Position numbers and translations under genes: made by a program. This document shows positions 22,954 through 32,552 of a DNA stretch of 64,000 bases, in pieces; within the stretch, counting starts at the first letter, position 1, and each line of letters starts with the position of its first letter. The stretch comes from Bacteroidales bacterium (GTDB taxonomy: Bacteria; Bacteroidota; Bacteroidia; Bacteroidales; UBA932). The notes under the pieces were generated by a model that saw nothing but the letters and a program-made list of their open reading frames with translations, was not told the DNA's origin and did not search any database. The DNA is taken from the NCBI GenBank assembly GCA_017617715.1, contig JAFZVQ010000036.1, positions 51,681 through 115,680 on the forward strand, in the 5' to 3' direction.

Positions 22954-25900
22954 TTAATCTAATGATATAGTATCTGGATCAACAACGGTGCTCTTGCCGT
23001 CGTTGCTTCCGGTTGTGCAAGTACGTTTAGTGCCATTGGTCCCACAGACATTTGCGGCGGTAATCTGGTCCTTGCTGGTTATTGTAACCGCATAATCACT
23101 ACTACCTGTCTGAAGACGAGTCCCGGAACCTACGGTGCAACTGCTGATGTTTACAGTGGGCCCTGTGCCGCCCCCGGCGCAGCTGAAGAATATCCCGGCG
23201 GTTTTTGTAGTATTGGGAGTGCCACTGCCAGGCCCGAACATTGTCCCGCTTACGGTGCAGTTGGTGAATGTACGCGTGCCGGTTCCTACATTACCTACAA
23301 GACCACCTGTGTAATTCGCATAGTATGGCGAACCGGAGCCAGTGGCTGTACCGTTTGTACTTACCGTTCCCTTATAAGTAATATCATGAATGGATTCGAT
23401 CATCATTTCTCCCGCGATGCCTCCTATTCGGTTATTGCCACCACTTGTAGAGCGGAACCTGATATTGGCAATACATTTGGATCCCGTAGGATTGACATCG
23501 GTAAAACCAACGATACCACCTACGCAAAATCTGTGGTATAACTTACCACTATTTGTACTGCCAGTAGACCCCATGGTGATTGCTCCGGAGTTTTTGCAGT
23601 TCTTAAGCACCTTTCCACACACTCCGCTGTTATTGCCGCCACCTGCAATACCACCCACATAGGAATCCTGCAAATCGCCCGATCCAGTAGTTCCAAAATT
23701 GTCAACTTGTATTGTGATTGAACCAGAGTTGACACATCCGGTTATTGTCTGAGAAGTACAAGCCGCGTTGGTCCATCCACCGATGATACCACCTAGCCTC
23801 AAATAACCGGCTTGGGCCATAGTAGCACTGTTTGCCGAAATCGCTCCACTGTTATTAGCGTAATCCAGAGTGGATGAGTTACCAAGGCCTCCGACTATGC
23901 CTCCATAGAAAAGATGGGTATGACTTCCGCTGATGGTAACGGTTCCGGAGCTAAGGTTACGACAATAGTTAAAACTGGAAACATCATTGCCGGCATAGCC
24001 GCATACCCCGCCGACTGCAACATTAGCCGAGCTCGAATTATCCTTTACCGCACCATTGTTATAATTATACTTGGAGCTGGTACTTGTAAGCGTATTCGAT
24101 TTTTCTGCCAGGCCAAGCAAACCTCCTAAGCATACCCCGGCTTCTGAATAATCTTTGGAACTACCGTCACCGGTACCATCGTTGCTTCCGGTGCCTGAAT
24201 TAGTTATGCTCCCGGTATTATAGCAGGCGTTAGAACTTGCGGTGTATGTATAAGTGCACCCCCTGGACCATCCAATCAGGCCACCGACCGTCACGATTCT
24301 GTGATCGCCTGCATTGCCGGTATTACTGACATTGCGTGTATTATGGCAATTTGTCAGAGTAATACCGGGGCTATAGCCAACAAGGCCCCCTATGCACATA
24401 TCACCATAAGAGTTTCCGGAATTTGTAACTGTGCCTTCATTGTAAGAATCAGATATTGAAATATTACTGACTCCTGCCAGCCCACCTACATTAATGTCTC
24501 CACCCTCGGAATCAACCTCGTTCAAGATACTGCCGGAATTACTGCTGGAGCTGATTGAACAGCCGTCAACAGTCTCTTGCTTCCCCGAAAGACCGCCTAC
24601 ATACACGACTGTTACTCCTGAAGACGAAGCGAATTCAACATCACCTTTATTCTCAGCAGATGAAATACTGCCGTATCCCCTTCCCACCAAACCTCCAATA
24701 AAGCAATCTGCCGTGGCAGTTACGCCCGAAATGGAGATATCTCCTGTTGCCGAATTGTCCGAGTTTGCAAGGATTGACGATTTGTTGGATGAGCTAGTTC
24801 CTGCTTGTGCGCACAAAGCTCCTGCAAAAACATTTTTGCAGTGTATGTCACTGACGGTGATAGAGCCGCTATTATGAGCCAGGACATCGCCGGACTGATG
24901 GTGAGCCGAAACTCCTGAAACATAGAAATACTTACCGTCATGACGGCTGCTTTCAGAAACCGTAATGTCTCCACTGTTGGTAACACCATTGATGCGTGTT
25001 CCTGTTTTACTGCTGGGCGTGCGTCCGACAATACCACCGACAGCGACAGTGCTGCCACTAGAACCAGAATACTCGACGCTGGCTGCATTGCTTCCTCCGG
25101 AAATAACTCCGTTTGCATATCCTGAAATACCGCCTATCAGCGTATAACCTGCAGAACTACCGGTATTTGTTATGGCGCCAGTGGATGTATTGACATTATC
25201 TGTCAGGGCTACATTTGCACTGACGTATCCAGCAATTCCTCCTATGTAACGATAGTTATTATAGCCAGAGGTAGAAGAGTATGACATTGATCCTCCGGCT
25301 ATGATGGCGCCGCTGTTCTGGCTGGAAGAAACGGCCTTTGCCGTATATCCTACAACCCCACCAATGGATAGCTTACCATAAACAGTCCCGGTAAATTCAA
25401 TGGGCCCACTATTATTAAACCCGGTAATGGAGGAAGCATTAGGAATATACCCCACGACACCACCGATGCGGCCCTCACGCATGGTTGAAGTTGCATTGAT
25501 TACACCAACAGAAACGCTTCCACTATTGGATATATTTGAGAAAGAAGTAGCGCTGTTAATGGCTCCTATCGCACCACCCACATTGATAATCATATCATTT
25601 GTCTGAGAGTTGTGCGGGAAAGAGACGGCAGCAGCATTTGAGCAATTCGTCACCGTGCCATTTGAAACATAACCTACAAGTCCTGCGACATAACGGGTTG
25701 CATTTGTAACGGCTGTCGTAGGATGGAATGTTACGCTTCCCTGGGAGGTGCAGTGATACATTGAACCGCCGCCGTTTAACTCCTCGGCAAAAATAGCCGG
25801 TCCTTCTTCGAAGGTGTCAGCCGTAGCATCTATTATCGAGTTAAGTGTAAGGTACTCTACATCGCCCTGCAGGTCTGCGAAGAAAGGCTTCTGGAGACCA

Positions 25901-27951
25901 GTGATTGTGTGATTCTGGCCCTTTAAAGAACCAGTGTATTCAACGAGGGGATAAGAAGAAGCCAACTCGTTCTGCTGTGCGGATGTAAGTGTAATATTAT
26001 GTGTGACTATGCCAGTTACGGACTTGGAACCGCTTCCAGCGCTGGTGCCTACGGCATCCATGAAGGCTTTGAGCCTTTCGTAGCAGGAAATCAGATAATC
26101 GGCCTCAGGAACAACTTCATCTACTGAAACCTTTATGCTGTTCATTAGGATACGCTGGTTTGAGGTGCCGGAGCCCTTCGCGCTACCAAATTCAATCCTG
26201 TCTCCGTTACGGATATACAGGTTGGAAACGACTATGTCTTCCCAAACGGTACCACTTGCATTCACGGAGCCATCATACTGGGCAGGGTCGGGAGTATCAA
26301 CCCATGTGAAACTAGATTGACGTGCGGCATCGCCTGAGCCTGCGGTATGCACAACCGCTATCGAATGGTCTATTGTACCTGCTGCGTACTTGGCAGCATT
26401 GACCGTTACGGTAACTCTGGCCATATAGCCGTCATCAACCGTAAAGGCAGGAGTCAAGGCATAACCCCTCAAGCTTTCTCCCCCCAGCTTCAGGTATCCG
26501 CATTTAGCAACAGCATTACCTTCTCCAAGCCAGCCAGCAAGACGTTTACCGCTCACAGCGGCATCCAAACCATTATTGTATAGTTGCCACTCGCCATCTT
26601 CAGGTTGCACAAATCTTATCGAAGCCCAATCACTGGCATCAAGACGCTTAGCGGCAGTATTATTATAACAACCACCGTACTCCAAGCCATTGTACTTCAC
26701 GCCAAATCCGCACAATTCACTAAAATCCTCAGCGAATACTGTTCCAGTAGTAGTTGTACCTATATTGGCCATAGGCACAACGGTAAATGCATCGGTTGTC
26801 CCGCTGACAGCAGAGCTTATGATATCGTTTTGTACATCCTTCACTTTAAAATAATAGGTCGTATTCTGGTTCAATCCACCAACGGCAAAGTTGACAGTTG
26901 TGGTCATATCGTCAGTCCAACAAGCCGCATTCTTAGGGATAGAAATAGTACGGACGAGCGTATTGCATCCACTGTCTGAATAAACAGAGAGTTCCCAAGC
27001 TTTGCTCTTGTTGTTGGCAGGATTGGACCCAGTCCATGATACTCCCAACGTAGAAGAGTTGATAGTGACTACAGAGGGGTCATTCACTGCACTCATCTTG
27101 AACGCGGGGGCGGTCAAGGGATACAACGTGCCGGCGGCGACGTCAAAGGCGGACTGTTTGGCGAAGACTGCAACTTTGTCGTCACCGGTGCCATCGGCAG
27201 CCGTATTTGCCGTGATCCTGAAGCGGACGCCGCTGGCGTAGTTCATTGCAGGAACTGCAAAGGTGAACACGGTGCCGAAGGTCTTGGTGGTGCCGCTTGC
27301 AGCGCTGATAGTGATGGCAGGCGTTGTTCCACCTGTGATGCCGGCGTAGTTCTCGGTCGTGGTGAACACGCCGCTCATGTTCTCATCGCCGACGGGCTCA
27401 ACGCTGATACTCTTGATATAAAGAGTCCCCTCCGCAGGTGCGGTGGTGGTGAGCTGGATAAGGCCCATCATCGGGCTGAAGGACAGAGTCGGGGTGTCGG
27501 ACTTGCCGATCATGATGTATGCGGCGGGGTCGTAGTTGCCTTCGACTAAGCTTTGGGCCGACGGGATGGTGATGGTCGCACCGCCTGCGGAGTAATCGGA
27601 CACGGCCGATGCAGGGCATGCTGCATAGTACGGGCCCGATACCGCGCTGGCCATATGGAAGACAGCATAGTCGGTCCCGACATAACCGTCTCCGGTAGAG
27701 AGTGCAGCGGATTCTACACCGTTGACATTAATAACATCTCCGTCTGACCAGAGATTGGGCCACTCGCGGGATCCGGCCGCGCCGGTGGGCGCGCCGAGCT
27801 GGGTCTTCGTAGCCTGGAGAGTCGCTCTGAACTCGGTTACTCCGGTTTGTACATCATCCTTGATGTCGGGATTATCCACTTCCTGCTCTTTGTTACAGGA
27901 ACATACAAACGCCAGGGCAATGACTGCCGGTATTACAAATAATCGTTTCAT
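22954..27951 (-). CDS. Giant fimbrillin-like / GLUG-repeat lipoprotein (1665 aa)
   Basis: The true start is taken as 27951 (MKRLFVIPAVIALAFVCSC), since the longer frame to 28020 runs over the upstream micro-gene's end. The fimbrillin-like module (about 30-295; TKTQLG, GDVINVNG) is followed by an FN3-like domain (SDSGCNTLV) and a jelly-roll-like domain starting FAEDFSEL. From about 625 to the C-terminus run some 20 GLUG-like repeats (GGLVG...NC.N.G). The last 300 residues are highly similar to the end of the 4432-8919 protein, pointing to a recent duplication or gene conversion. No catalytic motif is seen; a long surface adhesin or binding protein is likely. Confidence 0.8.
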   Translation of the reverse strand: MKRLFVIPAVIALAFVCSCNKEQEVDNPDIKDDVQTGVTEFRATLQATKTQLGAPTGAAGSREWPNLWSDGDVINVNGVESAALSTGDGYVGTDYAVFHMASAVSGPYYAACPASAVSDYSAGGATITIPSAQSLVEGNYDPAAYIMIGKSDTPTLSFSPMMGLIQLTTTAPAEGTLYIKSISVEPVGDENMSGVFTTTENYAGITGGTTPAITISAASGTTKTFGTVFTFAVPAMNYASGVRFRITANTAADGTGDDKVAVFAKQSAFDVAAGTLYPLTAPAFKMSAVNDPSVVTINSSTLGVSWTGSNPANNKSKAWELSVYSDSGCNTLVRTISIPKNAACWTDDMTTTVNFAVGGLNQNTTYYFKVKDVQNDIISSAVSGTTDAFTVVPMANIGTTTTGTVFAEDFSELCGFGVKYNGLEYGGCYNNTAAKRLDASDWASIRFVQPEDGEWQLYNNGLDAAVSGKRLAGWLGEGNAVAKCGYLKLGGESLRGYALTPAFTVDDGYMARVTVTVNAAKYAAGTIDHSIAVVHTAGSGDAARQSSFTWVDTPDPAQYDGSVNASGTVWEDIVVSNLYIRNGDRIEFGSAKGSGTSNQRILMNSIKVSVDEVVPEADYLISCYERLKAFMDAVGTSAGSGSKSVTGIVTHNITLTSAQQNELASSYPLVEYTGSLKGQNHTITGLQKPFFADLQGDVEYLTLNSIIDATADTFEEGPAIFAEELNGGGSMYHCTSQGSVTFHPTTAVTNATRYVAGLVGYVSNGTVTNCSNAAAVSFPHNSQTNDMIINVGGAIGAINSATSFSNISNSGSVSVGVINATSTMREGRIGGVVGYIPNASSITGFNNSGPIEFTGTVYGKLSIGGVVGYTAKAVSSSQNSGAIIAGGSMSYSSTSGYNNYRYIGGIAGYVSANVALTDNVNTSTGAITNTGSSAGYTLIGGISGYANGVISGGSNAASVEYSGSSGSTVAVGGIVGRTPSSKTGTRINGVTNSGDITVSESSRHDGKYFYVSGVSAHHQSGDVLAHNSGSITVSDIHCKNVFAGALCAQAGTSSSNKSSILANSDNSATGDISISGVTATADCFIGGLVGRGYGSISSAENKGDVEFASSSGVTVVYVGGLSGKQETVDGCSISSSSNSGSILNEVDSEGGDINVGGLAGVSNISISDSYNEGTVTNSGNSYGDMCIGGLVGYSPGITLTNCHNTRNVSNTGNAGDHRIVTVGGLIGWSRGCTYTYTASSNACYNTGSITNSGTGSNDGTGDGSSKDYSEAGVCLGGLLGLAEKSNTLTSTSSKYNYNNGAVKDNSSSANVAVGGVCGYAGNDVSSFNYCRNLSSGTVTISGSHTHLFYGGIVGGLGNSSTLDYANNSGAISANSATMAQAGYLRLGGIIGGWTNAACTSQTITGCVNSGSITIQVDNFGTTGSGDLQDSYVGGIAGGGNNSGVCGKVLKNCKNSGAITMGSTGSTNSGKLYHRFCVGGIVGFTDVNPTGSKCIANIRFRSTSGGNNRIGGIAGEMMIESIHDITYKGTVSTNGTATGSGSPYYANYTGGLVGNVGTGTRTFTNCTVSGTMFGPGSGTPNTTKTAGIFFSCAGGGTGPTVNISSCTVGSGTRLQTGSSDYAVTITSKDQITAANVCGTNGTKRTCTTGSNDGKSTVVDPDTISLD

Positions 27952-27964
27952 AAGCGCAGCAGTT

Positions 27965-28105
27965 TTAGTCGGTCCAGTCATCTCCGGAATTACCTTCCTT
28001 GACCTTAGCGAGGTTTCCACTTTGCATTATCGGCCGACTGTGCTGGATCGTCTCTATCTTGCAAGTCGGAGCGATGTAAGTCTGGGTTGAATAAAGTATA
28101 CTCAT
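27965..28105 (-). CDS. Operonic micro-gene, 46 aa, unknown function
   Basis: A 47-codon frame ending 13 bp before the ATG at 27951. The peptide starts MSILYSTQTYIAPTCK and ends GNSGDDWTD. It shares the early Y..P, the acidic tail and the position with the other four micro-genes. Confidence 0.5.
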   Translation of the reverse strand: MSILYSTQTYIAPTCKIETIQHSRPIMQSGNLAKVKEGNSGDDWTD

Positions 28106-28132
28106 AATCAAATATTTATTATCTTTTTAAGT

Positions 28133-28167
28133 TGCACCCCAAGCGCCGGTCAGGGCGCATGGGGCAA
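28133..28167. repeat. Isolated REP-like hairpin
   Basis: GCACCCCAAGCGCCGGTCAG then GGCGCATGGGGC, the same GC block as the cassette junctions but with no cassette beside it. It lies 9 bp beyond the stop of the 28176-32540 gene. Confidence 0.6.
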
Positions 28168-28175
28168 AGAGAGTT

Positions 28176-31100
28176 CTATAGGTAAGCGTCGATTGAACCA
28201 ATGGTGCAATTGGTCATCGTGCCGGTAGAAGCGTTTTCAAGCGTAGTACTATTGGACTCGGAAGTTGTACCGCTACACAGAACGCCTACTTTCAACGTTG
28301 ACGAATAGTTGAGAGATAAAGACGTAATTGTGGTGGTATGGCGCTTGGTACCAGTAGCGACAATCAGATTGGTAAAGTTGATTTCGTGACTTGACACAGC
28401 GCAACAACCAAGAGCTGCGGTATTATAAGTAGTGCCGACACCTTTAACTTGTCCTCCCACTTTGCAGTCGGTAAAAGTAACGGTGTCATCATTCACCCTT
28501 CCAACCAGGAAGGCCGTGTAAGCTCTTGGGGATGAACCATTAGTACACAAGTACCCCTGGTACAGGATATTGTCAATGGTCCCGTCATCTTGAGCCTTAT
28601 AATAACCTATCACGCCTCCAACGTCTGATTTGTTTGAACTGTTGTTCGTACAATAGTACTCAACAGGTGCCACACATTTCGAGTTATCAGGACTCCGCCA
28701 TGCGCAGGCAAGAACACCGCCGACACGGGCCCTGTGTTTACCCTTATAGTAAATACCTCCGTAGTTCTCGCAGTTGCTGTATGTGACATAAGTATCGCCA
28801 TTTCCGCCCCCTATTCCAGAAATATAAGAATATGTCTTGGAAGAAACAGATGTGTCGATTGTGTCATCAAGCGTTATTTCTGCCCTGTTGATAAGGTTAT
28901 AGTAAGACGCTTCAACCTGCTTCTTTTCGCCGCCGATGATTCCACTACAAAAAATCTGACCATTAATAGCAAGTCCGCCATCAACCAAGATTTTACCAGT
29001 AGCTGTGTTCTCGCAATCATGTACGCTATTACTGGCATTAACTTCAATCCACCCAAGGATTCCGCCCATATAGAGGGATTTGGCAACGTCTGCGGACACT
29101 TTCACCTCTCCTGAGTTGTTGCAATGGTCGACTGAACCCCAGGCCTCGGCTGCGATACCACCCATCTGAAGGTCAGAAGAAGCCTCTGCATCGTTGGTAA
29201 CCGCACCACTGTTGTCCACATACGTGATCACTGAAGCGACACCCTTATTATAACTGGTAGCTTCGGAATCGGTATTGTTGTGCTGGAACCCTATGGCGCC
29301 ACCAACGAATATGGCATTGGCTGCAGGGGCGTCTCCGGAGTTGATAACTGCACCCTTATTGAATGAATTGCTCAAACTGCCATCTTCAATACTGTAGCCA
29401 TAAATGCCACCGATGCAAAGCCTTTCTGCGGAGGTGCCACTGTTGGAAATGGTACCGCCATTTGCAGTAGATGTTCCGTTAGAAGAATAGGTCATACCGG
29501 CCGAACTTCTTCCGGTTATACCGCCAATATTGATCGGGTGGCTGTTGCCGGAATTGCCGCTGTTGGTCACGTCGCCGGTGTTGTCGCAGTTGGAAATCAA
29601 AGCATCGCTTTCACCGGTAATGCCGCCGACCATAAGGTAAGACCCTGAGTTGCCGGAATTGATGACATCACCGGTATTATGGCAATTATCAATAGGAGCA
29701 TTTCCATTGTTGTATCCGACGACACCTCCAATCTCCATCCAATAATCTCCGCCGCCACTCATCGGAGCAGCATTGGAAACGAGACCGCTATTGGTACAGA
29801 AAGAGATAGGTTCTTCACTGCGCCCGACTATACCACCTAAGTACAGGCTTCTCCCCACTGATGAGGTGGAAGCGAGAATAATATCTCCGGCATTGGTGCC
29901 GGTGATGGACCCGGAACTGCCGGTAGCCTGACCGACAAGGCCTCCAAAATATGACTGTTGAGTGGAGTTAAGTCCGTTGATAGCGATATCTCCCGAAGCC
30001 GTATTGGATGAGCCGGATGTAATGGACGCGCCGTTTGCGCTCTGCCCAATCAGGCCACCGATAACCAGGTTCGTACAAGTCATATTGGTGACTGTCAGAG
30101 TACTGCCGTTGGTCGCATTGAGCTCACCGGACTGGAAATGACCGACGACTCCGCCGACATAAACGGTTTTCTTGGTTTGAGTGGTTGTGTTTATGACAAT
30201 GGGGCCGCTGTTGGTAACCCCGCTGACGCGGTCGCCGCTCTTACCGCTCGGCGTCCTGGCTGCGATACCGCCAATGGGGAAGTTCTGGGTATTACTTGAA
30301 CCGGTAAAAGATATAGTGCCGGTATTGCCTCCACCGGAGATGGCTCCGTTGGCGTAGCCGCAGATTCCGCCCAGGGCGGCATAACCACCTGAGTTACCGG
30401 AGAAGGTAATAGCCGCAGTGTTGGTGTTGTTGGTAAGGGCTTCGTCGCTCTTCTGATAACCTACTATACCTCCGACGGAGTAGTATTTGCCGGAAGAATT
30501 ATACGAGTATGTACCACCGGCTATGATAGCCGTACCATTGGTACAATTGGAAACAGGTTTGTTCGTGTTGCCCACGATACCGCCGATATTGAGTTCGCAA
30601 GTGGAAATCTCACCGGTAAATTCAATGGTTCCGCCGGTATTCGTACAATCTGAAATTGAAGCGCCTTCGTTGCAACGCCCGGCTATACCGCCGATGTATG
30701 CGCCTGTGGACGCTCCCGCGGCAGCGGCATTGATGTTACCTGCATTGGCAAGGCCGGAATAGGAATCGGCCTCCCTGTTGAGACGGCCGACCACGCCACC
30801 ATGGCAAATATATGTTCCTGCCGTGCAGCCATCCTCGGTAGTAACTGCGCCGCCGGAAAGGTTGGAGCAGGATTCGATTGTGCCCTTGCCCATACCGATG
30901 ACACCGCCGATATGGAGAGGCCCGGTGGTGGAGCAAGTCGAAGAAGCTATTACGGTGCCGCTGTTGGTGCAGCCGCTGATGCTCTCTGCCTTTTCAACCT
31001 GATAACCGAGGACACCGCCAAGATAGATACCCTGGCTGAGTTTGGCGCCGCAGACAACGGTACCGGCATTGGTGCAGTTGGAGATATCGCCCTGGGTGGA

Positions 31101-32540
31101 GAGGTCACCGCCCTTCTGGGTACGGCCAACGACACCGCCTATGGAAGGCTGCATGGCGTGGACGGAGTCCGAACCGTTATTGTTGAATCTTACGGTTGCG
31201 TTGTTGGTACAGCCCGTGATGGCGCCGCCTTTGTTGTTACCCACCAGACCGCCGATGCAGGCGTTGCCGGAAACGGCGTCGGAAGGCGTAAAGTTGACGG
31301 AAGCGTCAGAGGTGGTGGTGCAGTTCTGCAGACCGGCGATGTCGTCGACTTCGGAGGACGGGATAACCTGTCTTGCAAACATGCCCACGTTGTACTTCCC
31401 GGCATCGGTCTCGGCAATGGTGGAATTTAGGGTCAGGTTCTTGACCACGCCACGGAGGTCGTTGAACATGGGCTTGGTGAGACCTTTGAGGGTCTTTCCG
31501 TTGCCGTCGAAGACACCCTTGTAGTCATCGATGGACTCAAAGCTGCCGGCGATGGAGGAGAGGTCGATGCTGGCGGCTGAGGGGGTAAGACGTGCATTGA
31601 GGGTCTTCTTGCCGCCTGCTACTGCAGAAACGAACTCCTGGAAGGTTGCGGCATTCCAAATCTGCTTGAGGTTCTGCTCCACGTCCGGAATGTACACGAT
31701 GTTGTTGAACTCGCGTACCTTGCCGGCGGCGATGGTCTTGGTGGCGTCGCTGTCCATCACGGTGGCCGTCATGTGACCTGAGGCGTTATCCACAATCTCA
31801 AGGGTGATACCGCCATCGTATGTACCGGCGGGAATAGCCACGAAGAATTCGAATGCGGTATCGCTCAGCTGGATGTGGCTGCCGAAGTTATAATTGATGG
31901 ATCCGCCGCCGGATACGGGGGTGAGCGTGCCGTTCAGCAGGCCCGTGTCTGTCTTTCCGATGGTAAATGTACCGGAAAGGGACTTGCTGCCGTCGACCGC
32001 AGTGAGGGTGACGGAGTCTATCTTCTTTTCGCCGGTGATGGAGAACTTCAGCAGGGAGCAAAGGTGACCGAAAGTAACGGTCGCGCTCCGTGCCGCCGAG
32101 GCTGCATACATGGGCATGGCAGCGTCGTCGAAGTCGTTCGCATAATAGGCCTGCGAGGCAGGTATTGTGACCTGGTTGTCGTGGCCGGCGTCGCCGCGAT
32201 AGAGGAAGTTATAGACCGACAGGCCCGCAGCGGGTTTGAAAGATGCAGTGATCTGCGTGTCGGAATCTTTGGTGGAGGCTGTGGGGGCCGATCCGTTAAG
32301 GGTAATACGCTCGGGATCGCTGGAGCTCCACTTTACAGGATAGGTGTTTCCTTCCTTGGCGCCGAGGGCGGTCTTGGTGTCGGGAGAATCCGGCACCAGG
32401 AACTGTACGGTAAAGGTCCCGTCGGCATCGATGTCCGTGGTGACAGGCACGAGGACCTCTTCCTGGGACATCTCTTTTGCACATCCGGCTGCAAGTGCGG
32501 CCAGGGCTATAATCGTTAAGTAAGCAAATATTTTTTTCAT
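28176..32540 (-). CDS. Giant fimbrillin-like / GLUG-repeat lipoprotein (1454 aa)
   Basis: It has a lipoprotein signal (AALAAGC, then AKE). The N-terminal module carries TKTALG but a variant W motif (KWSSSDPERITLNG). GLUG-like repeats occupy about 300 to the end, with many GGI.G..N...I..C.NTG units, and no FN3-like region is present. It starts 12 bp after the EEP gene upstream, so they are cotranscribed. It probably forms a long beta-helical surface stalk; ligand unknown. Confidence 0.8.
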   Translation of the reverse strand: MKKIFAYLTIIALAALAAGCAKEMSQEEVLVPVTTDIDADGTFTVQFLVPDSPDTKTALGAKEGNTYPVKWSSSDPERITLNGSAPTASTKDSDTQITASFKPAAGLSVYNFLYRGDAGHDNQVTIPASQAYYANDFDDAAMPMYAASAARSATVTFGHLCSLLKFSITGEKKIDSVTLTAVDGSKSLSGTFTIGKTDTGLLNGTLTPVSGGGSINYNFGSHIQLSDTAFEFFVAIPAGTYDGGITLEIVDNASGHMTATVMDSDATKTIAAGKVREFNNIVYIPDVEQNLKQIWNAATFQEFVSAVAGGKKTLNARLTPSAASIDLSSIAGSFESIDDYKGVFDGNGKTLKGLTKPMFNDLRGVVKNLTLNSTIAETDAGKYNVGMFARQVIPSSEVDDIAGLQNCTTTSDASVNFTPSDAVSGNACIGGLVGNNKGGAITGCTNNATVRFNNNGSDSVHAMQPSIGGVVGRTQKGGDLSTQGDISNCTNAGTVVCGAKLSQGIYLGGVLGYQVEKAESISGCTNSGTVIASSTCSTTGPLHIGGVIGMGKGTIESCSNLSGGAVTTEDGCTAGTYICHGGVVGRLNREADSYSGLANAGNINAAAAGASTGAYIGGIAGRCNEGASISDCTNTGGTIEFTGEISTCELNIGGIVGNTNKPVSNCTNGTAIIAGGTYSYNSSGKYYSVGGIVGYQKSDEALTNNTNTAAITFSGNSGGYAALGGICGYANGAISGGGNTGTISFTGSSNTQNFPIGGIAARTPSGKSGDRVSGVTNSGPIVINTTTQTKKTVYVGGVVGHFQSGELNATNGSTLTVTNMTCTNLVIGGLIGQSANGASITSGSSNTASGDIAINGLNSTQQSYFGGLVGQATGSSGSITGTNAGDIILASTSSVGRSLYLGGIVGRSEEPISFCTNSGLVSNAAPMSGGGDYWMEIGGVVGYNNGNAPIDNCHNTGDVINSGNSGSYLMVGGITGESDALISNCDNTGDVTNSGNSGNSHPINIGGITGRSSAGMTYSSNGTSTANGGTISNSGTSAERLCIGGIYGYSIEDGSLSNSFNKGAVINSGDAPAANAIFVGGAIGFQHNNTDSEATSYNKGVASVITYVDNSGAVTNDAEASSDLQMGGIAAEAWGSVDHCNNSGEVKVSADVAKSLYMGGILGWIEVNASNSVHDCENTATGKILVDGGLAINGQIFCSGIIGGEKKQVEASYYNLINRAEITLDDTIDTSVSSKTYSYISGIGGGNGDTYVTYSNCENYGGIYYKGKHRARVGGVLACAWRSPDNSKCVAPVEYYCTNNSSNKSDVGGVIGYYKAQDDGTIDNILYQGYLCTNGSSPRAYTAFLVGRVNDDTVTFTDCKVGGQVKGVGTTYNTAALGCCAVSSHEINFTNLIVATGTKRHTTTITSLSLNYSSTLKVGVLCSGTTSESNSTTLENASTGTMTNCTIGSIDAYL

Positions 32541-32552
32541 ATGGCCGTGCTT

